The position numbers were made by a program, and so were the translations under genes. The notes under the pieces are model-generated. The model did not search any database. It was given only the letters and a program-made list of their open reading frames with translations, and was not told where the DNA came from. Source: Cognatiluteimonas sp966212495 (GTDB lineage: Bacteria; Pseudomonadota; Gammaproteobacteria; Xanthomonadales; Xanthomonadaceae). Taken from it: a stretch of 16,842 nt of DNA. The DNA lies in the NCBI GenBank assembly GCA_966212495.1, contig CBIHRR010000036.1, positions 1 through 16,842 on the forward strand, given 5' to 3'. Positions 5,111 to 12,742 of the stretch are shown piece by piece. Positions within the stretch are counted from its first letter, which is position 1, and each line of letters opens with the position of its first letter.

Positions 5111-8100
5111 ATGACTCATCGCAATCGCGTCCGGCTGTCCAAGCTGTCGCTGGCCCTTGTCGCGGCGTTCGCCGCCGCTCCCCTGTTCGCGCAGAGCACG
5201 TCCTCCGGCGTCATCGGCCATGTCGTGGGAGCCGATGGGCAGCCCGTGGCCGGCGCGGAAGTGACGATCACGCACACCGAGTCCGGCACGGTCAGCCGCG
5301 CGGTCACCGACGCCAACGGCAACTACAGCTCGCGCGGCCTGCGCGTGGGCGGCCCGTACACGATCGTGGTGAACAAGGCGGGGGCGGGCATGTCGACCCG
5401 CGAGAACGTGTACCTGCAGCTGAACCAGGTCGCCGACATCGACGCGACCCTCAATACCGACGTCACCAACCTGGGCGCGGTGCAAGTCGTGGGCGCGCCG
5501 GTCTCCGACACCTTCAGTTCCGAGAACAAGGGCGTGGGCACCTCGATCAGCGGCCGCCAGCTCGAGACCGCCATCAGCGGCAACCGTTCGCTCGACGACA
5601 TCGCGCGCCTCGATCCGCGCATCACGATCACCGACCAGAACGACGGCTCGATCTCGGTCGCCGGCCTCAACAACCGCTACAACAACATCAGCGTCGACGG
5701 CCTGTCCGTGAGCGATCCGTTCGGCCTGAACGCCAACGGCCTGGGCTTCACCGGTTCGCCGATCTCGCCCGACACCATCGCCGCGTACGACATCAAGGTC
5801 ACCGAGTTCGACGTGGGCTCCGATTCGGTCGGCGCCAACATCAACGCCGTCACCAAGTCGGGCACCAACGAGTTCCATGGCTCGGTCTACGGCGCGCTGA
5901 CGGACGCCGGCAACATGGTCGGCCGCCTGGGCGGCGACGAGTATTCGGGCTTCGACAAGAACAAGACCGTGGGCGCCACCTTCGGCGGCCCGCTGCTGAA
6001 GGACAAGCTGTTCTTCTTCGTGTCGTACGAAGACCAGAAGATCACCGGCATCTCCGGCGTCGGCACCGATGCCGTCGGCAGCGGCAAGCTGACCGCGCAG
6101 CAGGTGGCCGACGTCGCCGGCGCGTTCCAGTCCATCGGCATCGACACCGGCACCTACGGCGCCGGCGGCGGCGTGACGCTGCAGGACAAGCGCTCCCTCG
6201 CCAAGCTCGACTGGAACATCAGCGACAGCCAGCGCGCGACCCTGACCTTCCAGCGCACCGAGGAGAGCAAGCCCACCCCGTACTCCTCGTACGTCAAGGA
6301 CATCAGCGTCATCCTGCCGAGCAACTGGTACACGTCGACCAACAAGACCGACAACTACTCCCTGCAGCTGTTCAGCGACTGGTCGGACAACTTCAGCACG
6401 GAGCTGAAGGTCGGCTACCAGAAGTACGACAACGTCAACGGCGCCGCGCTCGACCAGCCCGAAGTCTTCGCCTGCTTCACCGCGGTGGCCTCGCAGTGCG
6501 CGAACTTCGCGAGCAACGCGACCGCGCCGTGGGTCATCGCCGGCGAGGACCGCTATCGCCACGAGAACTCGATCGGCAGCAAGCGCTTCTCCGGCACCTT
6601 CTCCGGCACGTACTACGCCGGCGACCACACCATCAAGGCCGGCTTCGACTACCTCAGCAACGAGACCGTCGACGTGTTCGGCCAGCTGCTGCACGGCTCG
6701 TACAGCTTCTACGACAAGAACGGCAACGGCACCCCGGTCGACGAGATCAAGGCCGGCAACTACAGCACCTTCGTCAAGAACTACCTGCCCGACGGCGTCA
6801 GCCTGGGCGACAGCGGCGGCACCTGGAAGTACAGCCAGTTCAGCCCCTTCATCCAGGACACCTGGCAGGTCAACGACAACCTGTCGCTCGTGTTCGGCGT
6901 CCGCGTCGCCATCCCGAACTCCGACCATGCGCCGCCGGTCGCCACGGAGAGCGCCACCAACACTGCCCCGGGCGCCGTCCCGGGCCAGCCGGTGTGGGAG
7001 AGCCGGTTCGGCTACGGCAGCGACACGTCGCTCGGCTCCAAGAACAAGGTGATCGAGCCGCGCTTCGCCTTCAATTACAGCTTCGACACCGAGCGCCGGA
7101 TGCAGCTGCGCGGCGGCATCGGCCTGTTCCAGACCATCCCGCCGTACGTGTGGCTGTCCAACCCGTACATCAACAACGGCGTGGTGTCGGCGAAGCAGTA
7201 TTCGGGTTCCAACCCGGCCGCCGATCCGTTCAGCTCCGATCCGTACAACCAGCCGGGCCCGACTTCCGTCGCCGCCGGCGTGTGCGCGACCAACGCCACC
7301 TGCCAGATCGACGTGCTGGATCCTGACTTCAAGCTGCCGACGGCCTGGAAGTTCGCCCTGGGCTTCGACACCGAGCTGCCGTGGGGCCTGACCGGCACGG
7401 TCGAATTCCAGCGCATCGCCGCCAAGGATGCGATCAACTACATCCTGCCGAACATCGGCACGCCGAACGGCAAGCTGCCCGATGGCCGCGATTCGTACTG
7501 GAAGACCTACCCGACGCCGGGCGCCGGCATCGGCAGCGGCTCGAACAACGGCTCGTTCGCCGAGATCAACGTCCGTTCCAGCCTGCTGACCAACACGGAC
7601 AAGGGCCATTCCGACTCGCTGACCCTGATGCTGACGAAGGCGCTGTCGCACGGCTTCAGCGGCAACTTCAGCATCACCAAGACCATCGCCACCGAGGTCA
7701 ACCCGGGCACCAGCTCGCAGGCGTACTCGAACTACAACTACGTCACGCGCATCAACCCGAACGGCGAGATCGAAGCGCCCTCGCGCTACGACATCCCGCT
7801 GACCGTCAAGTCCTCGATGAGCTGGGACCACGCGTTCTTCGGCGACTACAAGACCACGGTCTCGGTGTTCTACAACGGCCACACCGGCCAGCCCTACAGC
7901 TGGACCTTCGGCACGGACGTGAACGGCGACAGCATCTCCAACGTGGACCTGGCGTACATCCCGCTGCGCGACGACCCGCTGGTGACCTACAAGGCCGGCA
8001 CGACCGCGGCCCAGATCGCCGCGTTCCAGGACTTCATCGACTCCGACCTGTACCTGAGCACGCATCGCGGCGAGATCGCTTCGCGCAACGAGACGCACCA

Positions 8101-8422
8101 GCCGTGGATCAACCAGCTCGACGTCGGCTTCCAGCAGGAGCTGCCGGCCTTCTTCAAGGGCCACAAGTTCGTCGTCCGCCTGGACATCTACAATTTCCTG
8201 AACATGCTCGACAAGGATTGGGGCACGCAGGAAGGCGTGGGCTTCTTCGGCACCCGTCGCCTGGCCTACGTCTCCGACGTGACGAGCGGCAAGTACGTGT
8301 ACGACATCGGCACCGAGTCCAAGCCGTCGTGGCAGAACTTCGGCGTCTATGACACCTACGCCAACCCGTCCCGCGTGATCTCGCGCTGGCAGGCGCTGGT
8401 CACCCTCAAGTACCAGTTCTGA
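5111..8422 (+). CDS. Oar-like TonB-dependent outer membrane receptor
   Basis: The 1103-residue precursor has a signal peptide (cleavage likely after A27, PLFA-Q), a carboxypeptidase-like regulatory domain at about 30-115 (GHVVGADGQPVAGAEVTI), a TonB-box-like segment NLGAVQVVG at 120-128, a plug domain to about 255 (with SVDGLSVSDPFG and INAVTKSGTNEFHGSVYG), and a long beta-barrel ending in the typical terminal phenylalanine (LVTLKYQF). This layout is that of Oar-type receptors, abundant in Xanthomonadaceae, which import large substrates such as peptides or glycans using TonB energy; the ligand is unknown. The ATG has GAGGAT at 5099-5104. It appears monocistronic, between a long leader and a strong terminator. 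Codons end almost always in C or G, suggesting high expression. Confidence 0.93.
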   Translation: MTHRNRVRLSKLSLALVAAFAAAPLFAQSTSSGVIGHVVGADGQPVAGAEVTITHTESGTVSRAVTDANGNYSSRGLRVGGPYTIVVNKAGAGMSTRENVYLQLNQVADIDATLNTDVTNLGAVQVVGAPVSDTFSSENKGVGTSISGRQLETAISGNRSLDDIARLDPRITITDQNDGSISVAGLNNRYNNISVDGLSVSDPFGLNANGLGFTGSPISPDTIAAYDIKVTEFDVGSDSVGANINAVTKSGTNEFHGSVYGALTDAGNMVGRLGGDEYSGFDKNKTVGATFGGPLLKDKLFFFVSYEDQKITGISGVGTDAVGSGKLTAQQVADVAGAFQSIGIDTGTYGAGGGVTLQDKRSLAKLDWNISDSQRATLTFQRTEESKPTPYSSYVKDISVILPSNWYTSTNKTDNYSLQLFSDWSDNFSTELKVGYQKYDNVNGAALDQPEVFACFTAVASQCANFASNATAPWVIAGEDRYRHENSIGSKRFSGTFSGTYYAGDHTIKAGFDYLSNETVDVFGQLLHGSYSFYDKNGNGTPVDEIKAGNYSTFVKNYLPDGVSLGDSGGTWKYSQFSPFIQDTWQVNDNLSLVFGVRVAIPNSDHAPPVATESATNTAPGAVPGQPVWESRFGYGSDTSLGSKNKVIEPRFAFNYSFDTERRMQLRGGIGLFQTIPPYVWLSNPYINNGVVSAKQYSGSNPAADPFSSDPYNQPGPTSVAAGVCATNATCQIDVLDPDFKLPTAWKFALGFDTELPWGLTGTVEFQRIAAKDAINYILPNIGTPNGKLPDGRDSYWKTYPTPGAGIGSGSNNGSFAEINVRSSLLTNTDKGHSDSLTLMLTKALSHGFSGNFSITKTIATEVNPGTSSQAYSNYNYVTRINPNGEIEAPSRYDIPLTVKSSMSWDHAFFGDYKTTVSVFYNGHTGQPYSWTFGTDVNGDSISNVDLAYIPLRDDPLVTYKAGTTAAQIAAFQDFIDSDLYLSTHRGEIASRNETHQPWINQLDVGFQQELPAFFKGHKFVVRLDIYNFLNMLDKDWGTQEGVGFFGTRRLAYVSDVTSGKYVYDIGTESKPSWQNFGVYDTYANPSRVISRWQALVTLKYQF

Positions 8423-8450
8423 TCCATCGCGGCATCGCGAAAGCGAAAGG

Positions 8451-8481
8451 CGGCCCGGAGCGATCCGGGCCGTTTTTTTTT
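8451..8481 (+). terminator. Intrinsic terminator of the TonB-dependent receptor
   Basis: CGGCCCGGA (8451-8459) pairs perfectly with TCCGGGCCG (8464-8472) around a GCGA tetraloop, followed by nine Ts (8473-8481). This is a textbook Rho-independent terminator 28 bases after the receptor's stop codon and isolates it from ppnN. Confidence 0.95.
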
Positions 8482-8517
8482 GGCCCTCCGGCCCGATGCG
8501 GGCGCCGGCCTGTGGAG

Positions 8518-8523
8518 TAGACT
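8518..8523 (+). promoter_or_regulatory. Candidate -10 element of ppnN, near-leaderless
   Basis: TAGACT ends only nine bases before the ppnN ATG, so a start site about seven bases downstream of it would be at or within three bases of the start codon. There is no purine-rich ribosome binding site at normal distance; GGAG at 8514-8517 is 15 bases away. A clear -35 is not seen. Confidence 0.35.
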
Positions 8524-8532
8524 CACCCGCCT

Positions 8533-9945
8533 ATGAACGAAGACAGCCAAGCGCCACGGGGCGCCTCCACCCCCACCACTCCCAAGCTTCCCACCGTCGA
8601 CGCCAGCATCTTCCCGCGCGGCGGCCTCGACGTGCTCTCCCGCGAGGAAGTGCAGCGCCTGCGCGACGCCTCCGCCGGCGGCATGCACGAACTGCTGCGC
8701 CGCTGCGCGCTCGCCGTTCTGACGACGGGCAGCACCTCCGACGACCCGCGCGCCGCGCGCGAGCTCTATCCCGACTTCGACATCCAGGTGCACCAGCTCG
8801 ACCGCGGCTTGCGGCTGGACCTGCTCCGCGCGCCGGCGATGGCCTTCGTCGACGGCCAGATCATCCGCGGCGTCGCCGAGCTGCTCGCCGCGGTGGTGCG
8901 CGACCTGGTGTACACCGCGATCGAGCTGGCCCCCGAATACGAAGACGAGCTGGATACCTCGGCCGGCATCACCGACGCGGTGTTCCGCCTGCTGCGCAAC
9001 GCGCACGTGCTGCGCCCGGCGGATCCGAACCTCGTCGTGTGCTGGGGCGGCCATTCGATCAACCGCGACGAGTACATGTACACGAAGGACGTGGGCTACC
9101 AGCTGGGCCTGCGCGGGCTCGACATCTGCACCGGCTGCGGGCCGGGCGCGATGAAGGGGCCGATGAAGGGCGCGACGATCGCGCACGCGAAGCAGCGCCG
9201 GCGCAACAGCCGCTACATCGGCATCACCGAGCCGGGGATCATCGCGGCGGAATCGCCGAACCCGATCGTGAACCACCTCGTGATCATGCCGGACATCGAG
9301 AAGCGCCTCGAGTCGTTCGTGCGCCTCGGGCACGGCATCATCGTGTTCGCCGGCGGCGTCGGCACGGCGGAGGAAATCCTGTACCTGCTCGGCATCCTGC
9401 TGCGCGAGGAGAACGCGAAGGTGCCGTTCCCGCTCGTGCTGACCGGCCCGACCGCGGCGGCCCCGTACTTCGAGCAGATCGACCAGTTCATCCGCCTGAC
9501 CCTGGGCGATGCGGCCGCGGCGCGCTACCGCATCATCATCGGCGATCCGGCCGACGTCGCGCGCACGATGGCCGACGGCATCGACAAGGTGCGCCAGTAC
9601 CGCATCGCGCAGAAGGACTCGTTCTTCTTCAACTGGTCGCTCGACATCCCGCTGGCGTTCCAGCAGCCCGTCATCCCCACGCACGAAGCGATGGCCGCGC
9701 TCGACCTGCACCATGGCCGCAAGCCGCACGAGCTGGCGGCCGACCTGCGCCGCGCGTTCTCCGGCATCGTCGCCGGCAACGTCAAGGAAGACGGCATGCG
9801 CCGCGTCGAGGAGCAGGGCCCGTACCAGATCCACGGCGACACGGACATGATGCAGGCGCTCGACGCCCTGCTGCGCGGCTTCGTCGAGCAGCGGCGCATG
9901 AAGATCGCGGGCGAGTACAAGCCCTGCTACGAGATCGTGGCCTGA
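8533..9945 (+). CDS. ppnN: Pyrimidine/purine nucleotide 5'-monophosphate nucleosidase, LOG family
   Basis: PpnN (YgdH) hydrolyses nucleoside 5'-monophosphates to base and ribose 5-phosphate; in E. coli it is a cytoplasmic tetramer activated by (p)ppGpp. The 470-residue protein aligns by eye with YgdH (454 residues) throughout: N-terminal domain with ALAVLTTGS and AFVDGQIIRG, the central LOG domain with CWGGHSINRDEYMY, CTGCGPGAMKGPMKG (199-213) and the signature GGVGTAEE (274-281), then the C-terminal domain with AADLRRAFSGIVAGNVKE and CYEIVA at the end. The N-terminus is about 20 residues longer than in E. coli. The ATG at 8533 follows a probable promoter very closely and may be leaderless. 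It stands alone between the receptor terminator and the pilus operon and should help purine and pyrimidine balance under stress. Confidence 0.95.
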   Translation: MNEDSQAPRGASTPTTPKLPTVDASIFPRGGLDVLSREEVQRLRDASAGGMHELLRRCALAVLTTGSTSDDPRAARELYPDFDIQVHQLDRGLRLDLLRAPAMAFVDGQIIRGVAELLAAVVRDLVYTAIELAPEYEDELDTSAGITDAVFRLLRNAHVLRPADPNLVVCWGGHSINRDEYMYTKDVGYQLGLRGLDICTGCGPGAMKGPMKGATIAHAKQRRRNSRYIGITEPGIIAAESPNPIVNHLVIMPDIEKRLESFVRLGHGIIVFAGGVGTAEEILYLLGILLREENAKVPFPLVLTGPTAAAPYFEQIDQFIRLTLGDAAAARYRIIIGDPADVARTMADGIDKVRQYRIAQKDSFFFNWSLDIPLAFQQPVIPTHEAMAALDLHHGRKPHELAADLRRAFSGIVAGNVKEDGMRRVEEQGPYQIHGDTDMMQALDALLRGFVEQRRMKIAGEYKPCYEIVA

Positions 9946-9974
9946 GTCGGCCCACGGGGTAGGCGCGCGCGAGT

Positions 9975-9990
9975 GCCCGGGGGGCCGGGC
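9975..9990. other. GC-rich hairpin after ppnN
   Basis: GCCCGG (9975-9980) pairs with CCGGGC (9985-9990) around GGGG, 29 bases after the ppnN stop. There is no T-run, so it is not a standard intrinsic terminator, but it could mark a transcript end or a pause between ppnN and the pilus operon. Confidence 0.35.
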
Positions 9991-9995
9991 GCCGG

Positions 9996-10011
9996 CGTGA
10001 TCCCCGTCACA
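9996..10011. promoter_or_regulatory. Putative CRP/Clp-type operator upstream of the minor pilin operon
   Basis: CGTGATCCCCGTCACA matches nine of the ten defined bases of the CRP core TGTGA-N6-TCACA, with perfect GTGA/TCAC inverted arms six bases apart. Clp, the CRP homologue of Xanthomonadaceae, recognises the same sequence and responds to cyclic di-GMP. The centre is about 111 bases before the fimT start codon, a position from which an activator could act. No clear -10 or -35 is visible in this GC-rich gap, so the promoter itself is not located. Confidence 0.5.
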
Positions 10012-10114
10012 TCGCGGGCGCGCTCGTCCCCCCGTCTGCACCGCCCGTCCGCCGCGGGCTTGCCTGCCGCCCGTTTCCCGCCGAGAGTACGCCGGGGAAG
10101 TCGAGGGGTTCGGC

Positions 10115-10663
10115 ATGCAGCGGAAGGCGCGCGGATTCACGGTGGTCGAGCTGATGGTGACGCTTGCGGTGATGGCGATCGTCCTGGCGTTCGCCGTGCC
10201 CGGCTTCCAGTCGGTGATCAACGAAAACCGTCTCTCCAGCGCCTCCAACGAGCTGATCGCCAACCTGCAAACCGCGCGGATGGAGGCGATCCGTCGCGGG
10301 CGGCGCGTGGTGGTCTGCGCCAGCGCGAATCCCAACGCCGGCAGCGGGGCGAACTGCGACACCGCCGGCATCCAGGGCTGGATCACGTTCGTGGACGACG
10401 ATACCGACGGTGATTTCGGCGCGGGCGACACGCTGCTGCGCAACGCGACCTTCGATCCGATGGTGGAAATCACCGGGAACACCGTGTTCGACTTCCGGGG
10501 CGATGGCCTCGCGCGCGATGGCAGCGGCACCCTGATCACCGGCGACCATCTCCGGCTTCGCATCGACACCACCCAGCCCGCCCGGAACGTCCGCTGCGTC
10601 GACGTCACCGTGGCCGGCGCTTCCGTCAGCAAGCCCGCCACCCACGACGCCGCCTGCACCTGA
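10115..10663 (+). CDS. fimT: Type IV pilus minor pilin, GspH/FimT (FimU) family
   Basis: This 182-residue prepilin has a seven-residue leader ending in glycine (cleavage G7-F8), then FTVVELMVTLAVMAIV with the glutamate at mature position 5 that PilD-processed pilins need. It continues with the GspH-like segment SNELIANLQTARMEAIRRGRRVVVC and the cysteine-bounded loop to IQGWITFVDDDTDG. As first gene of fimT-pilV-pilW-pilX-pilY1-pilE it corresponds to Pseudomonas FimU, a minor pilin that links the tip complex to the major pilin fibre. The C-terminal part reads VRCVDVTVAGASVSKPA, and I do not see the GRxR motif reported for DNA-binding FimT proteins, which favours a structural role. GAGGGG precedes the ATG by about six bases. 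Processed in the inner membrane and assembled in the periplasm. Confidence 0.9.
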   Translation: MQRKARGFTVVELMVTLAVMAIVLAFAVPGFQSVINENRLSSASNELIANLQTARMEAIRRGRRVVVCASANPNAGSGANCDTAGIQGWITFVDDDTDGDFGAGDTLLRNATFDPMVEITGNTVFDFRGDGLARDGSGTLITGDHLRLRIDTTQPARNVRCVDVTVAGASVSKPATHDAACT

Positions 10664-10671
10664 GGCCGCCC

Positions 10672-11160
10672 ATGCACGCCCCTCCAGCCATGCTCCGCAC
10701 CTGCCAGGATCCGCGCCGCCGCATGGCGGGCGTCGGCCTGATCGAAGTCCTGATCGCCGTCACCATCCTCGCCTTCGGCCTGCTCGGCATCGCCGCCCTG
10801 CAGGCCACCACGTTGCGCAACAGCCAGAGCGCCGCCGAGCGCAGCGAAGCGGCGATCGCCACCAATTCGATCCTCGAGCGCATGCGCGCCAACTACAACG
10901 AAGCCGCGAACGGCAGCTACGACCTCGCGTCGATGACGTGCAACGCCCCCACCGGCACCAACCTGATCACCAACGACCAGAAGGCCTGGATCGACTCGAT
11001 CCATGCCAGCCTCGGGGCGACCGCCTGCGGGCAGATCGTCGGTTGCGGCGACGACACCTGCGAGATCATCGTGCAATGGGACGATTCGCGCGGCACCCAG
11101 GTCGGCGCCGGCGTCGAGGCGAGCAAGACCCAGAAGCTGGTCACGGAGACGCGGCTGTGA
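10672..11160 (+). CDS. pilV: Type IV pilus minor pilin PilV (GspI-like)
   Basis: The 162-residue product has a basic leader ending MAG (cleavage G20-V21) and the pilin helix VGLIEVLIAVTILAFGLLG with glutamate at mature position 5. The following LQATTLRNSQSAAERSEAAIATNSILERMRANYNEA is typical of the PilV family, and the C-terminal domain carries several cysteines (SMTCNAP, TACGQIVGCGDDTCE) that probably form disulfides. PilV with PilW and PilX forms the priming complex at the pilus tip. The gene starts eight bases after fimT; GAGG at 10662-10665 supports the ATG at 10672, though in-frame ATGs at 10690 and 10723 are possible and would shorten the leader. Its stop overlaps the pilW GTG (GTGA). 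Confidence 0.92.
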   Translation: MHAPPAMLRTCQDPRRRMAGVGLIEVLIAVTILAFGLLGIAALQATTLRNSQSAAERSEAAIATNSILERMRANYNEAANGSYDLASMTCNAPTGTNLITNDQKAWIDSIHASLGATACGQIVGCGDDTCEIIVQWDDSRGTQVGAGVEASKTQKLVTETRL

Positions 11161-12167
11161 GCCCGGTGCGCCGGGTGCGGCCGATCGCGCGACGCGCCAT
11201 GCAGGGCGTCACCCTCGTCGAGTTGATGGTGGCGCTGGTGCTGGGGCTGATCGTCGCCGGTTCCGCGATGGCCGTGTTCATCTCGAATCGCCAGACCTAC
11301 GTCGCCACCGCGAGCATGGGACGTTTGCAGGAAGGCGCGCGGATCGCGTTCGAACTGATGTCGCGCGACGTCCGCAGCGCCGGCACCATTCCCTGTTCCA
11401 ACGAAACCCTGCTCAACAACATCGTCGACACCACCGACTGGTGGGCGGGCAAGGGCACCGGGGCCTCGTCGACCGAGCAGTGGGAGAACGCCAGCTTCGC
11501 CGGTTACAGCACTGCCGACGGGGACGCGCTGCAGCTCATCTCGGCGGCGTCGGCCGAGGCCGATCCGACGGTGGTCGCGTCCGAACCCGCTAGCGGGCTG
11601 CCGATGGACCTGGCCGTCAACAGCGTCGACGGCATCTCGGCCGGCGACCTGCTGATGGTCTGCGATTACGGGTACTACGATTCGACCACGGGCGCCAAGC
11701 GCAGCCCCGAAGGCGCGATCTTCCAGGCCACCGCGGTGTCGCCCGGCAAGATCACGATCGCCGAAACAGGCACGCCCGGGAACAGCACGTCCGATCCCAC
11801 GCTCTTCGTCCCCGACGCGCCGCTCATGCCCCAGGCCAACGGACTCGTCGCCGTCCTGCGGCCCGTGCGCTGGTACATCGGCGACAACACCCATGGCGGC
11901 AAGTCCCTGTTCCGAACGCGGCTCGTGAACGACGGCGGTGCGCTCTCGCTGGCGGAGGACGAGATCGTCCCCGGCGCCGACGACATGGACCTCTCCTACC
12001 TCGTCGAGGACGGAACCAGCTACGTGCCCGCCGCGTCGGTGGCGGACTGGACCAAGGTCCTGGCCGTGCAGGTCGACCTGCACCTGACCGGGACCGACAC
12101 GGTCGACGGCGTCGCGATCGAACGCGACCTGCAGCATGTCATCGCAGTGAGGAACCGGAACCTATGA
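11157..12167 (+). CDS. pilW: Type IV pilus minor pilin PilW (GspJ-like)
   Basis: This 336-residue prepilin has a leader with many arginines ending MQG (cleavage G17-V18) and the helix VTLVELMVALVLGLIVAGSA with glutamate at mature position 5. The PilW-specific segment follows: SMGRLQEGARIAFELMSRDVRSAGTIPC. The large C-terminal domain ends LQVDLHL-like strands and DLQHVIAVRNRNL, as usual for the family's 300-350 residues. GTG at 11157 is chosen because the next in-frame ATG (11199) would leave a leader of only three residues, too short for PilD processing, and because GTG overlaps the pilV stop with GGAG at 11145-11148. PilW sits in the tip complex below PilY1. The stop overlaps pilX as ATGA. 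Confidence 0.92.
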   Translation: MSPVRRVRPIARRAMQGVTLVELMVALVLGLIVAGSAMAVFISNRQTYVATASMGRLQEGARIAFELMSRDVRSAGTIPCSNETLLNNIVDTTDWWAGKGTGASSTEQWENASFAGYSTADGDALQLISAASAEADPTVVASEPASGLPMDLAVNSVDGISAGDLLMVCDYGYYDSTTGAKRSPEGAIFQATAVSPGKITIAETGTPGNSTSDPTLFVPDAPLMPQANGLVAVLRPVRWYIGDNTHGGKSLFRTRLVNDGGALSLAEDEIVPGADDMDLSYLVEDGTSYVPAASVADWTKVLAVQVDLHLTGTDTVDGVAIERDLQHVIAVRNRNL

Positions 12168-12730
12168 ACGGGATCCGCCATGGCCGTCGCGCGCAGGAGG
12201 GCATCGCCCTTGCCGTCGTGCTGGTCCTGCTCGTGGTCATCACCCTGCTGGCGCTGGCGGCGATGCGCGGCACGCTCCTGCAGGAGCGCATGAGCAGCAA
12301 CGTGATCGATCGGGGCAAGGGCTTCCAGGTCGCCGAGGCCGCGTTGCGCCAGGGCGAGGAACAGGCCGCGGAGAACCCGCGGCTCAAGGCCGGGTTCCCG
12401 ACCGCCGGTTGCGGTACCGATGAGTGGCAGGGGTATTGCGCGCAGCCCGATCCGACCTCGGCCGCCGACAACGCGCGCTGGGACGATGCGAACTGGGAGG
12501 CCAACTCGCGGCCCTCCACGGTCGAGGTCGGGAGCGCGGGAACGGCGCCGCGATACATGGTCGAGCTGCTGCAGACCGGCTTGCCGGCGACCGGCAGTTG
12601 CACGACCGACCTCGACGTGTCGCCCGACGCAAGCTGCACCGGCGACGAAACGATCTACCGAATCACCGCGCGCAGCGCAGCCGATGGCCGCGCCGACGTG
12701 ACCCTGCAATCGACCTACGTCGTTCCCTGA
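12164..12730 (+). CDS. pilX: Type IV pilus minor pilin PilX (GspK-like)
   Basis: The 188-residue protein starts with a basic leader ending QEG (cleavage G13-I14) and the hydrophobic helix IALAVVLVLLVVITLLALAAMRG, followed by the PilX hallmark LLQERMSSNVIDRGKGFQVAEAAL. Mature position 5 is valine instead of glutamate, which fits PilX/GspK proteins that cap the pilus and need not pair with a subunit above. Two cysteine pairs (around CGTDEWQGYC and SCTTDLDVSPDASC) probably stabilise the small C-terminal domain. The ATG overlaps the pilW stop (ATGA), and pilY1 begins 12 bases after its stop. PilX is thought to sit next to PilY1 at the tip. Confidence 0.9.
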   Translation: MNGIRHGRRAQEGIALAVVLVLLVVITLLALAAMRGTLLQERMSSNVIDRGKGFQVAEAALRQGEEQAAENPRLKAGFPTAGCGTDEWQGYCAQPDPTSAADNARWDDANWEANSRPSTVEVGSAGTAPRYMVELLQTGLPATGSCTTDLDVSPDASCTGDETIYRITARSAADGRADVTLQSTYVVP

Positions 12731-12742
12731 CGGGGAGGCGCC

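Noticed and set aside
4841..8164. An 1107-codon minus-strand open frame opposite the TonB-dependent receptor
   Set aside because: It is the antisense shadow of a strongly codon-biased gene: composition is dominated by V, A, R, D and G, with no recognisable domain, signal or ribosome binding site.
9975..9990. Intrinsic terminator after ppnN
   Set aside because: The 6-bp GC stem is perfect but there is no T-run, so it is listed only as a hairpin.
8356..11076. A 906-codon minus-strand open frame opposite ppnN, fimT and pilV
   Set aside because: It spans three convincing plus-strand genes and the receptor terminator and has low-complexity antisense composition.
12164..12206. PilX as a defective pilin because it lacks glutamate at mature position 5
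   Set aside because: Absence of this residue is normal for PilX/GspK-type tip pilins, so it is not a sign of decay.
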